A DNA stretch of 34,108 nucleotides from Candidatus Nealsoniibacteriota bacterium (lineage in GTDB: Bacteria > Patescibacteriota > Minisyncoccia > Minisyncoccales > PWPS01): contig PWEN01000050.1 in the NCBI GenBank assembly GCA_003553505.1, forward strand, positions 1-34,108, given 5' to 3'. Each line of letters opens with the position of its first letter. Within the stretch, counting starts at the first letter, position 1. Both the position numbers and the translations under genes were made by a program. Shown here piece by piece: positions 13,933 to 21,045 of the stretch. Under the pieces are notes generated by a model. That model was given only the letters and a program-made list of their open reading frames with translations, had not been told where the DNA came from and ran no database searches.

Positions 13933-16369
13933 CTTGAAAAATGTTGATCTGGAGATTCCCAGAGATAAGATCACTGTTTTTACCGGAATATCTGGTTCCG
14001 GGAAGTCTTCGCTTGCCTTTGACACCATATTTGCCGAAGGACAGAGGAGATATGTAGAGTCTCTCTCTACTTATGCGCGTCAGTTCTTGGGAAGAGTGGA
14101 CAAGCCGGAAGTAGATGAGATAGAGGGACTCTCTCCCGCAGTCTCTATCGACCAGAAAGCACACTCCTACAATCCTCGTTCTACGGTGGCGACCATAACA
14201 GAGATATACGACTTTTTGCGTGTTCTTTTTGCTCGTGCAGGAAAACCGCACTGTCCTCTGTGTAAAGGAGAGATATCTTCTCTCGGAGTAGATCAGATAG
14301 TGGATAACATCTTAAAGATGAAAGGAGAGGGAGCGATGATTCTTGCTCCCGTTGTACGTGGCAGAAAAGGGGAGTACTACCAGCTTCTTTACGATCTTTT
14401 GAATGAAGGTTTTCGTAGTGTGCGCATAGACGGCAGGTTTCACTCTTTACGTGAAAGGATAGCTATGCCGCGTTATGAAAGGCATGACATATCAGTAGTT
14501 GTAGATGAAGTCTCTTTTAAAGATGAGCGTGAGAGGTTGTCTGAAGCTGTGGAGATAGCACTTCGGAAAGGAAGTGGGTTTATAGAGGTGATATCGGGGG
14601 ATGAGGAGAAACGTTTTTCCGAAAAACTTTCTTGTGCCAAGGATAACTTTTCTTATCCCGCAATAGAGCCGCGCTTGTTTTCTTTTAATAGCCCTTACGG
14701 TGCTTGTCCGGAGTGTAACGGGATTGGAAAAGAGACTATCTTTTCTGATAAGACATGTAAGGCGTGTAATGGAGAGCGTTTACGCACGGAGGCACTGCAC
14801 GTTCTTTTAGGGGGCAAGAATATCACCGAAGTTACAAGCATGTCTGTAGCACAAGGAGTAGAGTTTTTTGAGAAGATGAAGCTTGAAAAGTCACAAGAAG
14901 AGATAGCCAAAGCACCTCTTTAGGAGATAAAAAACAGAACAAAATTTCTCTTTGATGTGGGGCTTGACTATCTTACATTTAACCGTGCTTCTTCCACTCT
15001 TTCCGGAGGAGAGGCTCAAAGGATAAGGCTTGCATCGCAGGTTGGTTCACGTCTCGTGGGAACTCTTTACATCTTAGATGAACCCACTATCGGATTACAT
15101 CAAGAAGACAACGCAAGACTCATACAAACACTTCAGAGTTTAAGGGATATAGGAAACACCATAATTGTGGTGGAACACGACGAGAAGACCATATTTTCTT
15201 CTGATTATCTGGTTGACTTTGGTCCCGGAGCGGGAACAGAAGGCGGAGAGATAGTCGCTTCCGGAAAGATGCCGGAGATATTAAAAGATAAAAAGAAAGA
15301 TTCTCTTACACTGCAGTATCTGCGTCGTGAAAAAGAGATATCTCTGCCCAAAAACCCTAGATCGGTAAAAAAGACAACCCCTCTGTTAAAAGTTTTCGGA
15401 GCAAAGCAACATAACTTGAAGAACATAGATGTCAGTTTTCCTCTTTCCCGTTTTATAGCCATAACCGGAGTTTCCGGGTCGGGTAAAAGTACTCTTGTTT
15501 ACGACATCTTATACAAAAGCTTGGCAGAGAAGTTCTATAAGGCGAAAGGTGCTCCCGGTGATCATAGAAAGATCACGGGAACGGAGTATATAAAAGGAGC
15601 GGTAAGTATTAGTCAGGCACCTATCGGAAAGCCTCCGCGATCTACGCCTGCAACTTACGCGGGAGCTTTTACTTCTATCCGAGAGTTGTTTTCCTACACC
15701 AAAGAGGCACGTCTTCGTGGATGGGGTCCGGGAAGGTTTAGCTTCAATGTTCCCGGAGGGAGGTGTGAGAACTGCAAGGGGTACGGAGTAATTGGTGTAG
15801 AGATGCACTTTCTTCCCACCGTTTTTGTTACCTGTCAGGTGTGTGACGGGAAGAGGTTTAACCGGGAAACTCTTGAGATTCTTTATCGAGGACATAGCAT
15901 ATTTGATGTCTTGAATATGACTGTAGATGAAGCGCTTGACCTTTTTAGCGACACCCCGTGGATCAAAAGGAAGTTAAGCGTTTTAAGTAAGGTTGGTCTT
16001 GGTTATCTCACCCTTGGACAGTCGGCCACAACCCTTTCCGGAGGGGAGGTACAACGAGTAAAGCTATCATCAGAGCTGTCAAAACCTGACACGCGTAAAA
16101 CGGTATATGTCTTAGATGAGCCTACCGTGGGATTGCACTACGAGGATGTAAAAAAGCTCATCCAGGTCTTACAAAGGTTGGTTGAAAGAGGAAATACGGT
16201 TATCGTCATAGAACACAACCTCGATGTCATAAAAAGCGTTGATCACGTTATAGACCTTGGTCCCGGAGGAGGGGAGAAAGGGGGAGAAGTGGTTTGTATC
16301 GGAACTCCGAAAGAGATCTCCAGGAAGGGAAAAAGTCTTACGGGCAAGCATTTGAGAGATATAATATGA
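13895..16369 (+). pseudogene. uvrA: Excinuclease ABC subunit A with an in-frame amber codon
   Basis: UvrA is the damage-sensing ABC-type ATPase of nucleotide excision repair. The track splits it into 13895-14923 and 14957-16369, but both are in the same frame and separated only by TAG at 14921-14923. Read through, the frame continues [17 protein letters not shown], the expected UvrA sequence, so the stop replaces one residue near position 343. The first part has Walker A of domain I (GISGSGKSS, 31-39) and the zinc site C-P-E-C...C-K-A-C. The second has the domain I signature L-S-G-G-E-A-Q-R, Walker [11 protein letters not shown], and all of domain II. The break would separate Walker A from its own signature motif. 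It overlaps uvrB by 38 nt and uvrC by ATGA. Nonsense mutation or sequence error is most likely. Confidence 0.9.
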
Positions 16370-17538
16370 CAGAAAACTTACCACAAAGTTCAGGAGTTTA
16401 TCTCTTCAAAGACGGTGAAGGGAGAGTTATCTATGTTGGTAAGGCGGCGAATATAAAAAGGAGGGTTAGTAGTTACTATAAAGGGAAAAGGGACACTAAA
16501 ACGGAGAGAATTGCGGAGAGTGCCAAAGAGATCGATTTTATAGAAACAGAAACAGTGCTGGAAGCTCTTATAGAAGAAGCACACCTTATAAAAAAACATA
16601 AACCGTATTACAACATAAAAGAGAAGGATGACAGAAGCTTTCTTTACGTTGTTATTACAAAAGAGGAGTATCCTCGCGTGCTGCTTTTAAGAGAGCGTGA
16701 GATAGGGGAGGCACGTAGTGTTTTTGGTCCTTTCGTTCTTTCTTCGGAGATAAGAAGTGCCATGAAGGTTATCCGCAAGATATTTCCCTTCTCTACACAC
16801 AAAGCGGGCACGGGAAAACCTTGTTTTCATTACCAGCTTGGGCTTTGTCCGGGGACTTGCACAGGTGAGATAAGCAAAAAGGACTACATGAAAGAGATAA
16901 GAAACATAGAACTTTTCTTTAAAGGAAAGAAAAAAACGCTTATCTCCCAGCTAAAAAAAGAGATGAAAAAAGCGAGTAGTGACTTGGAGTTTGAGAGAGC
17001 ACAGGATATAAAACGTAAAATAGACTCCCTTATCTACATACAAGACACGGTCCTTTTAAAGAAGAAGAAAAATGAAGGAGTGCGCATAGAGGGGTACGAT
17101 ATCTCAAATATGTCAGGAAAACTTGCTGTGGGAGCGATGGCCGTATTTTCTGGAGATGTGCCCTTGAAAAAGGAGTATCGTATGTTTAAAATAAGGGGCA
17201 GTGGGAAAGGGGACACTGAGATGATAAAGGAGGTGATAAAGAGAAGACTTAAACGTGACTGGGAGAGGCCGTCACTTATCCTTGTTGACGGAGGGGTGTT
17301 GCAGATGAGAAGCGTAGAAGAGGCTTTAGTTGAAGAAGGAGCAGAGATTCCGGTAGTGGCTTCTGTTAAAGGTGAAAAAGCAAGGATCATTGGCAAGGTT
17401 CCTTTTAAGATAAAAAAGAATACCTTGCTTCACTTACAAGAAGAGGCGCACCGTTTTGCGTTAAATTATCATCGCAGATTAAGAGAAAAAGAGTTTTATG
17501 GAGATAAAAAAAGTAATAGTAGGGGTGCTACAGACTAA
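16366..17538 (+). CDS. uvrC: Excinuclease ABC subunit C, short form
   Basis: UvrC makes the two incisions around UvrB-bound damage. ATG 16366, overlapping the uvrA stop (ATGA), is preferred over the track start at 16294 inside uvrA. The 390-aa product has the N-terminal GIY-YIG nuclease (S-G-V-Y...V-I-Y-V-G-K-A), and the UVR helix pair ([16 protein letters not shown]). The RNase H-like nuclease follows ([23 protein letters not shown]). It stops soon after that motif, so the C-terminal helix-hairpin-helix domain of typical 590-620-aa UvrC is absent. The next gene starts 41 nt before its stop. Confidence 0.9.
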   Translation: MTENLPQSSGVYLFKDGEGRVIYVGKAANIKRRVSSYYKGKRDTKTERIAESAKEIDFIETETVLEALIEEAHLIKKHKPYYNIKEKDDRSFLYVVITKEEYPRVLLLREREIGEARSVFGPFVLSSEIRSAMKVIRKIFPFSTHKAGTGKPCFHYQLGLCPGTCTGEISKKDYMKEIRNIELFFKGKKKTLISQLKKEMKKASSDLEFERAQDIKRKIDSLIYIQDTVLLKKKKNEGVRIEGYDISNMSGKLAVGAMAVFSGDVPLKKEYRMFKIRGSGKGDTEMIKEVIKRRLKRDWERPSLILVDGGVLQMRSVEEALVEEGAEIPVVASVKGEKARIIGKVPFKIKKNTLLHLQEEAHRFALNYHRRLREKEFYGDKKSNSRGATD

Positions 17539-17989
17539 CTGCTATATTATTTCTTCCGGAGACGATGCTGTTATTGTTGATCCGGGAGATGAAGCTGGCA
17601 AGATAGTAGATGAAGTGGAAGGAAAGAGTGTAAAGCATATCATCACTACCCATCACCACTTTGATCACGTTTCTGCAAAAAACGAAGTGCAAGAAAAGAC
17701 GGGAGCAGAGGTGTTGGAAAATCTAAAAGAAGGGGATGAGATAAAGATAGGAGAAGAGAAGTTGTCCGTTATTTCCACTCCCGGACACACAGAAGATTCT
17801 ATCTGCTTGATAGGAGAAGGTTTTGTTATTAGTGGAGATACGCTTTTTTATCAAGGATATGGTAGAACCGATCTTCCGGGAGGATCGGAAGAAAAGCTGA
17901 AAGAGAGTTTGGCAAGACTCACAAGAGAAATCCCGGAAGGCGCAGTGGTTTATCCGGGACACGGGAGATCTTTTACATTTGAAACATAG
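17498..17989 (+). CDS. MBL-fold metallohydrolase (glyoxalase II-like)
   Basis: This 163-aa metallo-beta-lactamase-fold protein has the full zinc site: T-H-H-H-F-D-H (HxHxDH at 52-57), a later histidine in T-P-G-H-T, aspartate in S-G-D-T-L-F, and a final histidine in Y-P-G-H-G. The G-R-T-D-L-P-G-G block is typical of the small glyoxalase II/YcbL-like hydrolases that cleave thioesters. The substrate is unknown. It overlaps the end of uvrC by 41 nt and closes the trmD-uvr operon. A promoter for the downstream tRNA cluster lies over its last codons. Confidence 0.85.
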   Translation: MEIKKVIVGVLQTNCYIISSGDDAVIVDPGDEAGKIVDEVEGKSVKHIITTHHHFDHVSAKNEVQEKTGAEVLENLKEGDEIKIGEEKLSVISTPGHTEDSICLIGEGFVISGDTLFYQGYGRTDLPGGSEEKLKESLARLTREIPEGAVVYPGHGRSFTFET

Positions 17990-18007
17990 ACCTTATTGTG
18001 ATAAAAT
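17979..18007 (+). promoter_or_regulatory. Promoter for the tRNA-Tyr cluster
   Basis: TTGAAA, 17-nt spacer, TAAAAT with an extended TG (TGA-TAAAAT). It overlaps the end of the MBL gene and lies 13 nt before tRNA-Tyr. It probably drives tRNA-Tyr, tRNA-Thr, rpmG and tRNA-Trp. Confidence 0.68.
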
Positions 18008-18020
18008 ACTGCTAAGTTAC

Positions 18021-18104
18021 GGGTCGGTACCAAAGCGGCCAACTGGAGCAGGCTGTAAACCTGCTGGCTTTATGCCTTCGGGGGTTCGAATCCCTCCCGG
18101 CCCA
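18021..18104 (+). tRNA. tRNA-Tyr (anticodon GTA)
   Basis: Acceptor stem GGGTCGG / CCGGCCC (one G-U pair), anticodon stem GCAGG / CCTGC around CT-GTA-AA, a long class II variable arm, and a T arm with TTCGAAT. The discriminator is A and CCA is not encoded. The long variable arm fits bacterial tRNA-Tyr. Confidence 0.95.
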
Positions 18105-18174
18105 CAGAGTTCATGTTATAGATTTCATTATTGAGATCACAAGAACAAGAGCTATATGGAGCGTTAACGGTTTA

Positions 18175-18188
18175 TGTCCACGTGGACA
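18175..18188 (+). repeat. Perfect 14-bp palindrome with a CACGTG core
   Basis: TGTCCACGTGGACA lies in the 114-nt gap between tRNA-Tyr and tRNA-Thr. It has no loop, so it is a better candidate for a dimeric protein site or a processing remnant than for an RNA hairpin. The rest of this gap holds nothing I recognise. Confidence 0.45.
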
Positions 18189-18218
18189 GCTGCGCTGGGA
18201 AATGTGAAGTAAAAATAC

Positions 18219-18290
18219 GCCGAGATAGCTCAGGGGCAGAGCAACACATTGGTAGCGTGTAGGTCCCGGGTTCAAATCCCGGTCTCGGCT
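18219..18290 (+). tRNA. tRNA-Thr (anticodon GGT)
   Basis: Acceptor stem GCCGAGA / TCTCGGC, D stem GCTC / GAGC, anticodon loop TT-GGT-AG, and T arm CCGGG-TTCAAAT-CCCGG. One anticodon-stem pair (A-C next to the loop) is mismatched. The discriminator is T and no CCA is encoded. Confidence 0.9.
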
Positions 18291-18309
18291 CAGAGTTAAG
18301 TTAAAAAAT

Positions 18310-18480
18310 ATGGCAACAAAAACAAAAAGACCATTTCTAAAGTTTAACTGCGATGCTTGCGGAAAGACGAATTATCATGTATCCGTACCAAAAGGAAAAA
18401 CGATAGAAGAAAAGATTTCCGTAAAGAAGTTTTGCAAGACATGTAAAGGGCACACCGTGCACAATATGAAGCTTAAATAA
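18310..18480 (+). CDS. rpmG: 50S ribosomal protein bL33
   Basis: This 56-aa ORF is too short for the track. It encodes MATKTKRPFLKFNC, then K-I-S-V-K-K-F-C-K-T-C-K-G-H-T-V-H. Two CxxC pairs (C14/C17 and C42/C45) form the zinc ribbon of the zinc-binding bL33 type. The C-terminal K-F-C-K-T-C-K-G-H-T-V-H matches the conserved L33 end. It lies between tRNA-Thr and tRNA-Trp, and rpmG next to tRNA-Trp is a common bacterial order. The usual next genes, secE and nusG, are absent here. There is no SD sequence. Confidence 0.9.
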   Translation: MATKTKRPFLKFNCDACGKTNYHVSVPKGKTIEEKISVKKFCKTCKGHTVHNMKLK

Positions 18481-18489
18481 AAGCTTTAA

Positions 18490-18562
18490 GGGGGTGTGGT
18501 GAAATTGGCTATCACAGGAGTCTCCAAAACTCCCATTTCAGGTTCGAGTCCTGACACCCCTG
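18490..18562 (+). tRNA. tRNA-Trp (anticodon CCA)
   Basis: Acceptor stem GGGGGTG / CACCCCT (first pair G-U), anticodon stem GGAGT / ACTCC around CT-CCA-AA, and T arm TCAGG-TTCGAGT-CCTGA. The discriminator is G and the CCA end is not encoded. The last five bases are the first part of the 46-bp repeat. Confidence 0.93.
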
Positions 18563-18603
18563 CGGAATTGGGGCAAGAAAAACCGAGACTATCTCGGTTT
18601 TTT
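18558..18603 (+). repeat. 46-bp direct repeat, left copy (tRNA-Trp 3' end plus terminator)
   Basis: Identical to 19548-19593. It starts in the last bases of tRNA-Trp (CCCTG), continues through a spacer, and ends in a hairpin AAAAACCGAGA / TCTCGGTTTTT (18578-18588 with 18592-18602), which is the cluster's intrinsic terminator. Confidence 0.9.
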
Positions 18604-18733
18604 GTTTTGTGATAATATTAGAATAGTTCGTGCAATAATGAGTTAAACTCAACAAATTTAAAGCCCTAAAAAGCAAAAGAAGGACTTTGACATTAACAAC
18701 ATTTATATATGAACTAATAATTATATTTTTAAT

Positions 18734-19423
18734 ATGAAAACAGTAGGGATAATTGGAGGTCTTGGACCAGAAACAACTTCAGAATTTTACCTAGACTTAG
18801 TTTTTTCCTGTCAAAAGAAAGACAAGAACCATAGACCTTCTATAATAATCGCCAGCGTTCCCTTGCCTTATAAAATTGAAGAAGAGGCAATTTCTAAGGG
18901 TACAGGATTTGAAAGAATCCCACCCTTTTTAATTGCTGAAGCAAAAAAATTGGAAAAAGCAAGGGTAGATTTTATTGTTATGCCTTGCAATTCACTGCAC
19001 ATTTTTATCGAAGACATCAGAAGTGCTGTCAAGATTCCGGTTTTAAGCATTGTTGAAGAAACAGTAAAATTTCTTGCGAAAAACAAATTTAAGAAGGTTG
19101 GGATTATTTCCACTTCCGCAACGATTAAGAATAAATTATATGAGAATGCTTTCGAACAAAACAATATTGAATATGAATCTCCCGACGATTTACAACAAGC
19201 CAAAATGGGAAAAATTATTCTCAATCTTGTTACAGGGGTGCAAAACAATAAAGATAGAGAAGAATTAATCAGAATTATTAGTGATTTTGAAAAAAAGAAT
19301 GTTGATTGTGTTGTTCTTGCATGCACAGACCTCCAGTTATTGATTCCGAAACTTCCTTCGTTGAAAATATTTGATACAATGAAAATATTTGCTGATTCAA
19401 CTGTTGAAAAGATTTTAGAATAG
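18734..19423 (+). CDS. Aspartate/glutamate racemase family protein
   Basis: The 229-aa product begins M-K-T-V-G-I-I-G-G-L-G-P-E-T-T and holds the two catalytic cysteines of PLP-independent amino-acid racemases: C85 in M-P-C-N-S-L-H and C197 in L-A-C-T-D-L-Q. The Asp/Glu racemase family interconverts L- and D-amino acids by a two-base thiol mechanism. Aspartate is the likelier substrate given the N-terminal G-G-L-G-P pattern; glutamate racemases look different. D-amino acids could feed peptidoglycan. The gene lies alone in an AT-rich segment between two copies of a 46-bp repeat, with codon use (many AAA, ATT, GAA) unlike the uvr operon, suggesting acquisition. Confidence 0.85.
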   Translation: MKTVGIIGGLGPETTSEFYLDLVFSCQKKDKNHRPSIIIASVPLPYKIEEEAISKGTGFERIPPFLIAEAKKLEKARVDFIVMPCNSLHIFIEDIRSAVKIPVLSIVEETVKFLAKNKFKKVGIISTSATIKNKLYENAFEQNNIEYESPDDLQQAKMGKIILNLVTGVQNNKDREELIRIISDFEKKNVDCVVLACTDLQLLIPKLPSLKIFDTMKIFADSTVEKILE

Positions 19424-19547
19424 CCAAGACCCTTTAATTCTGTATCTTTATTGCTTACCTTGTTAGTTTGATGGAAAGGCTTTAAATTTACTTTGAATTT
19501 TTCTTTGTTTGCAACTTCACAAAAAAGTTCTAACATCGTCCACGACT

Positions 19548-19593
19548 CCCTGCGGAATTGGGGCAAGAAAAACCGAGACTATCTCGGTTTTTT
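19548..19593 (+). repeat. 46-bp direct repeat, right copy (duplicated terminator)
   Basis: Exact copy of 18558-18603, 990 bp downstream. It includes the same terminator hairpin, which here can end the racemase transcript. Without the preceding tRNA body, the CCCTG at its left edge looks like a duplicated tRNA-Trp end. Confidence 0.9.
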
Positions 19594-19645
19594 TATTTAT
19601 GGTAATATGTGCCACATAAGTTTCATATAATAAAATATTTTATTA

Positions 19646-20089
19646 ATGAGTCAAAAAATCACAATCAAAGAAGCTCCAATCGAGGAAGTTGTGAAAGTTA
19701 ATGCAACTATTGTTGAGTTTGATGCACCTTATCAAAAAGATTATTTTGAGAATAGGTACAAAGATGCAGAAAGATTAATTGTTGTAGCCTATGTTGATGA
19801 CCAACCAGCAGGATATGTTGTAGGATATGATAAATTTAAAGATGGATCATTTTATTGTTGGATGGCTGGCGTAAATCCAAGCTTTAGAAAGTTAGGATTG
19901 TTAAAAGAAATGATGGATTATGAAGATAAGTGGGCGAAAGAAAAAGGTTACAATAAAATAAAAGCTAAGACTCGAAATAATCGAAGAGAGATGCTTGCTT
20001 ATTTAGTTAAATATGGCTTCTTCTTTACCGAAGTTATTCAAAAGCCTAATATTAATGATAATAGAGTTCTTCTTGAAAAAGAGTTATAG
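19646..20089 (+). CDS. GNAT-family N-acetyltransferase
   Basis: The 147-aa product follows the GNAT order. A beta strand V-V-A-Y-V-D-D-Q-P-A-G-Y-V-V-G-Y comes first. M-A-G-V-N-P-S-F-R-K-L-G-L-L-K-E-M-M follows at the acetyl-CoA loop (RxxGxG/A variant R-K-L-G-L). Then comes an N-N-R-R-E-M-L-A-Y-L-V-K-Y-G-F-F helix-strand end typical of RimI-like enzymes (N..a...Y.k.GF). The acceptor is unknown. It belongs to the AT-rich accessory stretch after tRNA-Trp. Confidence 0.8.
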   Translation: MSQKITIKEAPIEEVVKVNATIVEFDAPYQKDYFENRYKDAERLIVVAYVDDQPAGYVVGYDKFKDGSFYCWMAGVNPSFRKLGLLKEMMDYEDKWAKEKGYNKIKAKTRNNRREMLAYLVKYGFFFTEVIQKPNINDNRVLLEKEL

Positions 20090-20180
20090 GTGTGTAATTT
20101 CTGTGTCATGTTGTTACTTTTTTCAAAAAATATTATATGAAATTAATATTTACGTATCATCGAAATATTTATTATTTTCA

Positions 20181-20522
20181 ATGAATCACTTAAAGAAATA
20201 TTTAGGACAAGAGGTTACGGTAAAAATGGATAGGCCCATGGGAAGTAAACATCCTAAATGGAACTTCATTTACCCTGTAAACTATGGATTTATTCCAAGC
20301 ACAAAAGCTCCAGATGAAGAAGAGCTTGATGCATATGTTTTAGGTGTTTTCGAGCCCAAGAATGAATTTACGGGAACATGTATTGCAATAATACACAGGA
20401 TTGATGATAATGATGATAAGTTAGTGATTGCTCCAAAGGGTAAAAATTACTCTGATGAACAAATAAGGGCTTTGACAGAGTTTCAAGAGTCTTTTTTTGA
20501 GTCTGAGATTATAAGAGGCTAA
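20181..20522 (+). CDS. Short inorganic pyrophosphatase-like protein
   Basis: The track starts at 20013 inside the GNAT gene in a frame with an unnatural N-terminus. ATG 20181 gives a sensible 113-aa protein (MNHLKKYLGQEVTVKMDRP). The core Y-P-V-N-Y-G-F-I-P-S-T-K-A-P-D-E-E-E-L-D-A-Y-V-L-G-V matches family I pyrophosphatases (YPxNYGfIPxT...DGDPLDv). Only part of the metal-binding DGDPLD motif is kept (D-x-x-x-L-D), and the C-terminal third of classical enzymes is missing. Similar short homologues exist in other bacteria. Pyrophosphatase activity is possible but not assured. Confidence 0.7.
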   Translation: MNHLKKYLGQEVTVKMDRPMGSKHPKWNFIYPVNYGFIPSTKAPDEEELDAYVLGVFEPKNEFTGTCIAIIHRIDDNDDKLVIAPKGKNYSDEQIRALTEFQESFFESEIIRG

Positions 20523-20615
20523 TAGGTGTAAAGATTAGGTGTTCAACTTATATTCTAAAACAAAGATGTAGTTGAATTTATCGAAAATTTCTTAAAACAA
20601 CCCTCTAGCAAAAAC

Positions 20616-20939
20616 CTAAGCCGCCAACTTTTCATTCCTTTCTTTGTCTTTTCTCTCTGTTAAAAAATTTGTTGCTGTTTCAATTAAAGCATCATAAATA
20701 TCACTCTTGTCCTTTTTCTTGTTAGGATTTAAATTTTCTTTATTAACTAACCTCTGAGCTTCTTCTCTGAGAAGTTTCGTGCATTCTACTTTAGCATCAA
20801 TACTAACCTTTGCATTATCAAGAGGTCTTTTGAGTCCATAATAATTTAAGAATTTTATCTCCTCTTCTCTTAAAACGTTTTCTATGCTTTCTTCTTTTTC
20901 GTCTTCTTGTTCTTCAAAAAATGACTCGTTTTCATTCAT
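20616..20939 (-). CDS. Highly charged hypothetical protein
   Basis: The 107-aa product is acidic at the N-terminus (NESFFEEQEDEKEE), with a mid part F-L-N-Y-Y-G-L-K-R-P-L-D and a lysine-rich C-terminus. It looks mostly helical, with no membrane segment and no motif I recognise. It is the only minus-strand gene in the AT-rich accessory stretch. Its start at 20939 lies about 107 nt from the divergent clp start (21046), so the two share an AT-rich control region. The coding call rests on length and amino-acid composition. Confidence 0.55.
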   Translation of the reverse strand: MNENESFFEEQEDEKEESIENVLREEEIKFLNYYGLKRPLDNAKVSIDAKVECTKLLREEAQRLVNKENLNPNKKKDKSDIYDALIETATNFLTERKDKERNEKLAA

Positions 20940-21045
20940 AATAAAGTTGTATTATTATAACAATAATTGAATTATATCAATAATTAAAAAACAAAACAAT
21001 TATTTCATGTTTTTAATTGATAATTTTTTTATAGTATAAGAAAGT

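Noticed and set aside
13895-16369. Genetic code change with TAG as sense codon
   Set aside because: Other clear genes in the window end in TAG (861-1346, 18734-19423) and only one in-frame TAG was found. The code change known to me in CPR affects TGA, and TGA works as a stop here (for example trmD, uvrC start overlap, mltG).
18037-18104. Amber-suppressor tRNA that could read the uvrA TAG
   Set aside because: The four tRNAs have GTA, GGT, CCA and CAC anticodons; none is CTA.
18639-18651. 13-nt palindrome TGAGTTAAACTCA upstream of the racemase gene as an operator
   Set aside because: Such short AT-rich palindromes are common, and it lies about 80 nt from the start with no linked regulator.
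19533-19542. CATCGTCCAC, shared with the 3' end of tRNA-Val, as a tRNA remnant
   Set aside because: Only 10 nt match and no T arm precedes it; chance cannot be excluded.
18868-19566. 232-aa minus-strand ORF across the racemase gene
   Set aside because: Antisense to a racemase with both catalytic cysteines in place. The part beyond the racemase is short and has no motif.
20013-20180. 56-residue N-terminal extension of the pyrophosphatase-like ORF
   Set aside because: It overlaps the GNAT gene in another frame, has Cys/Phe-rich unnatural sequence, and homologues start near MNHLKKYLG.
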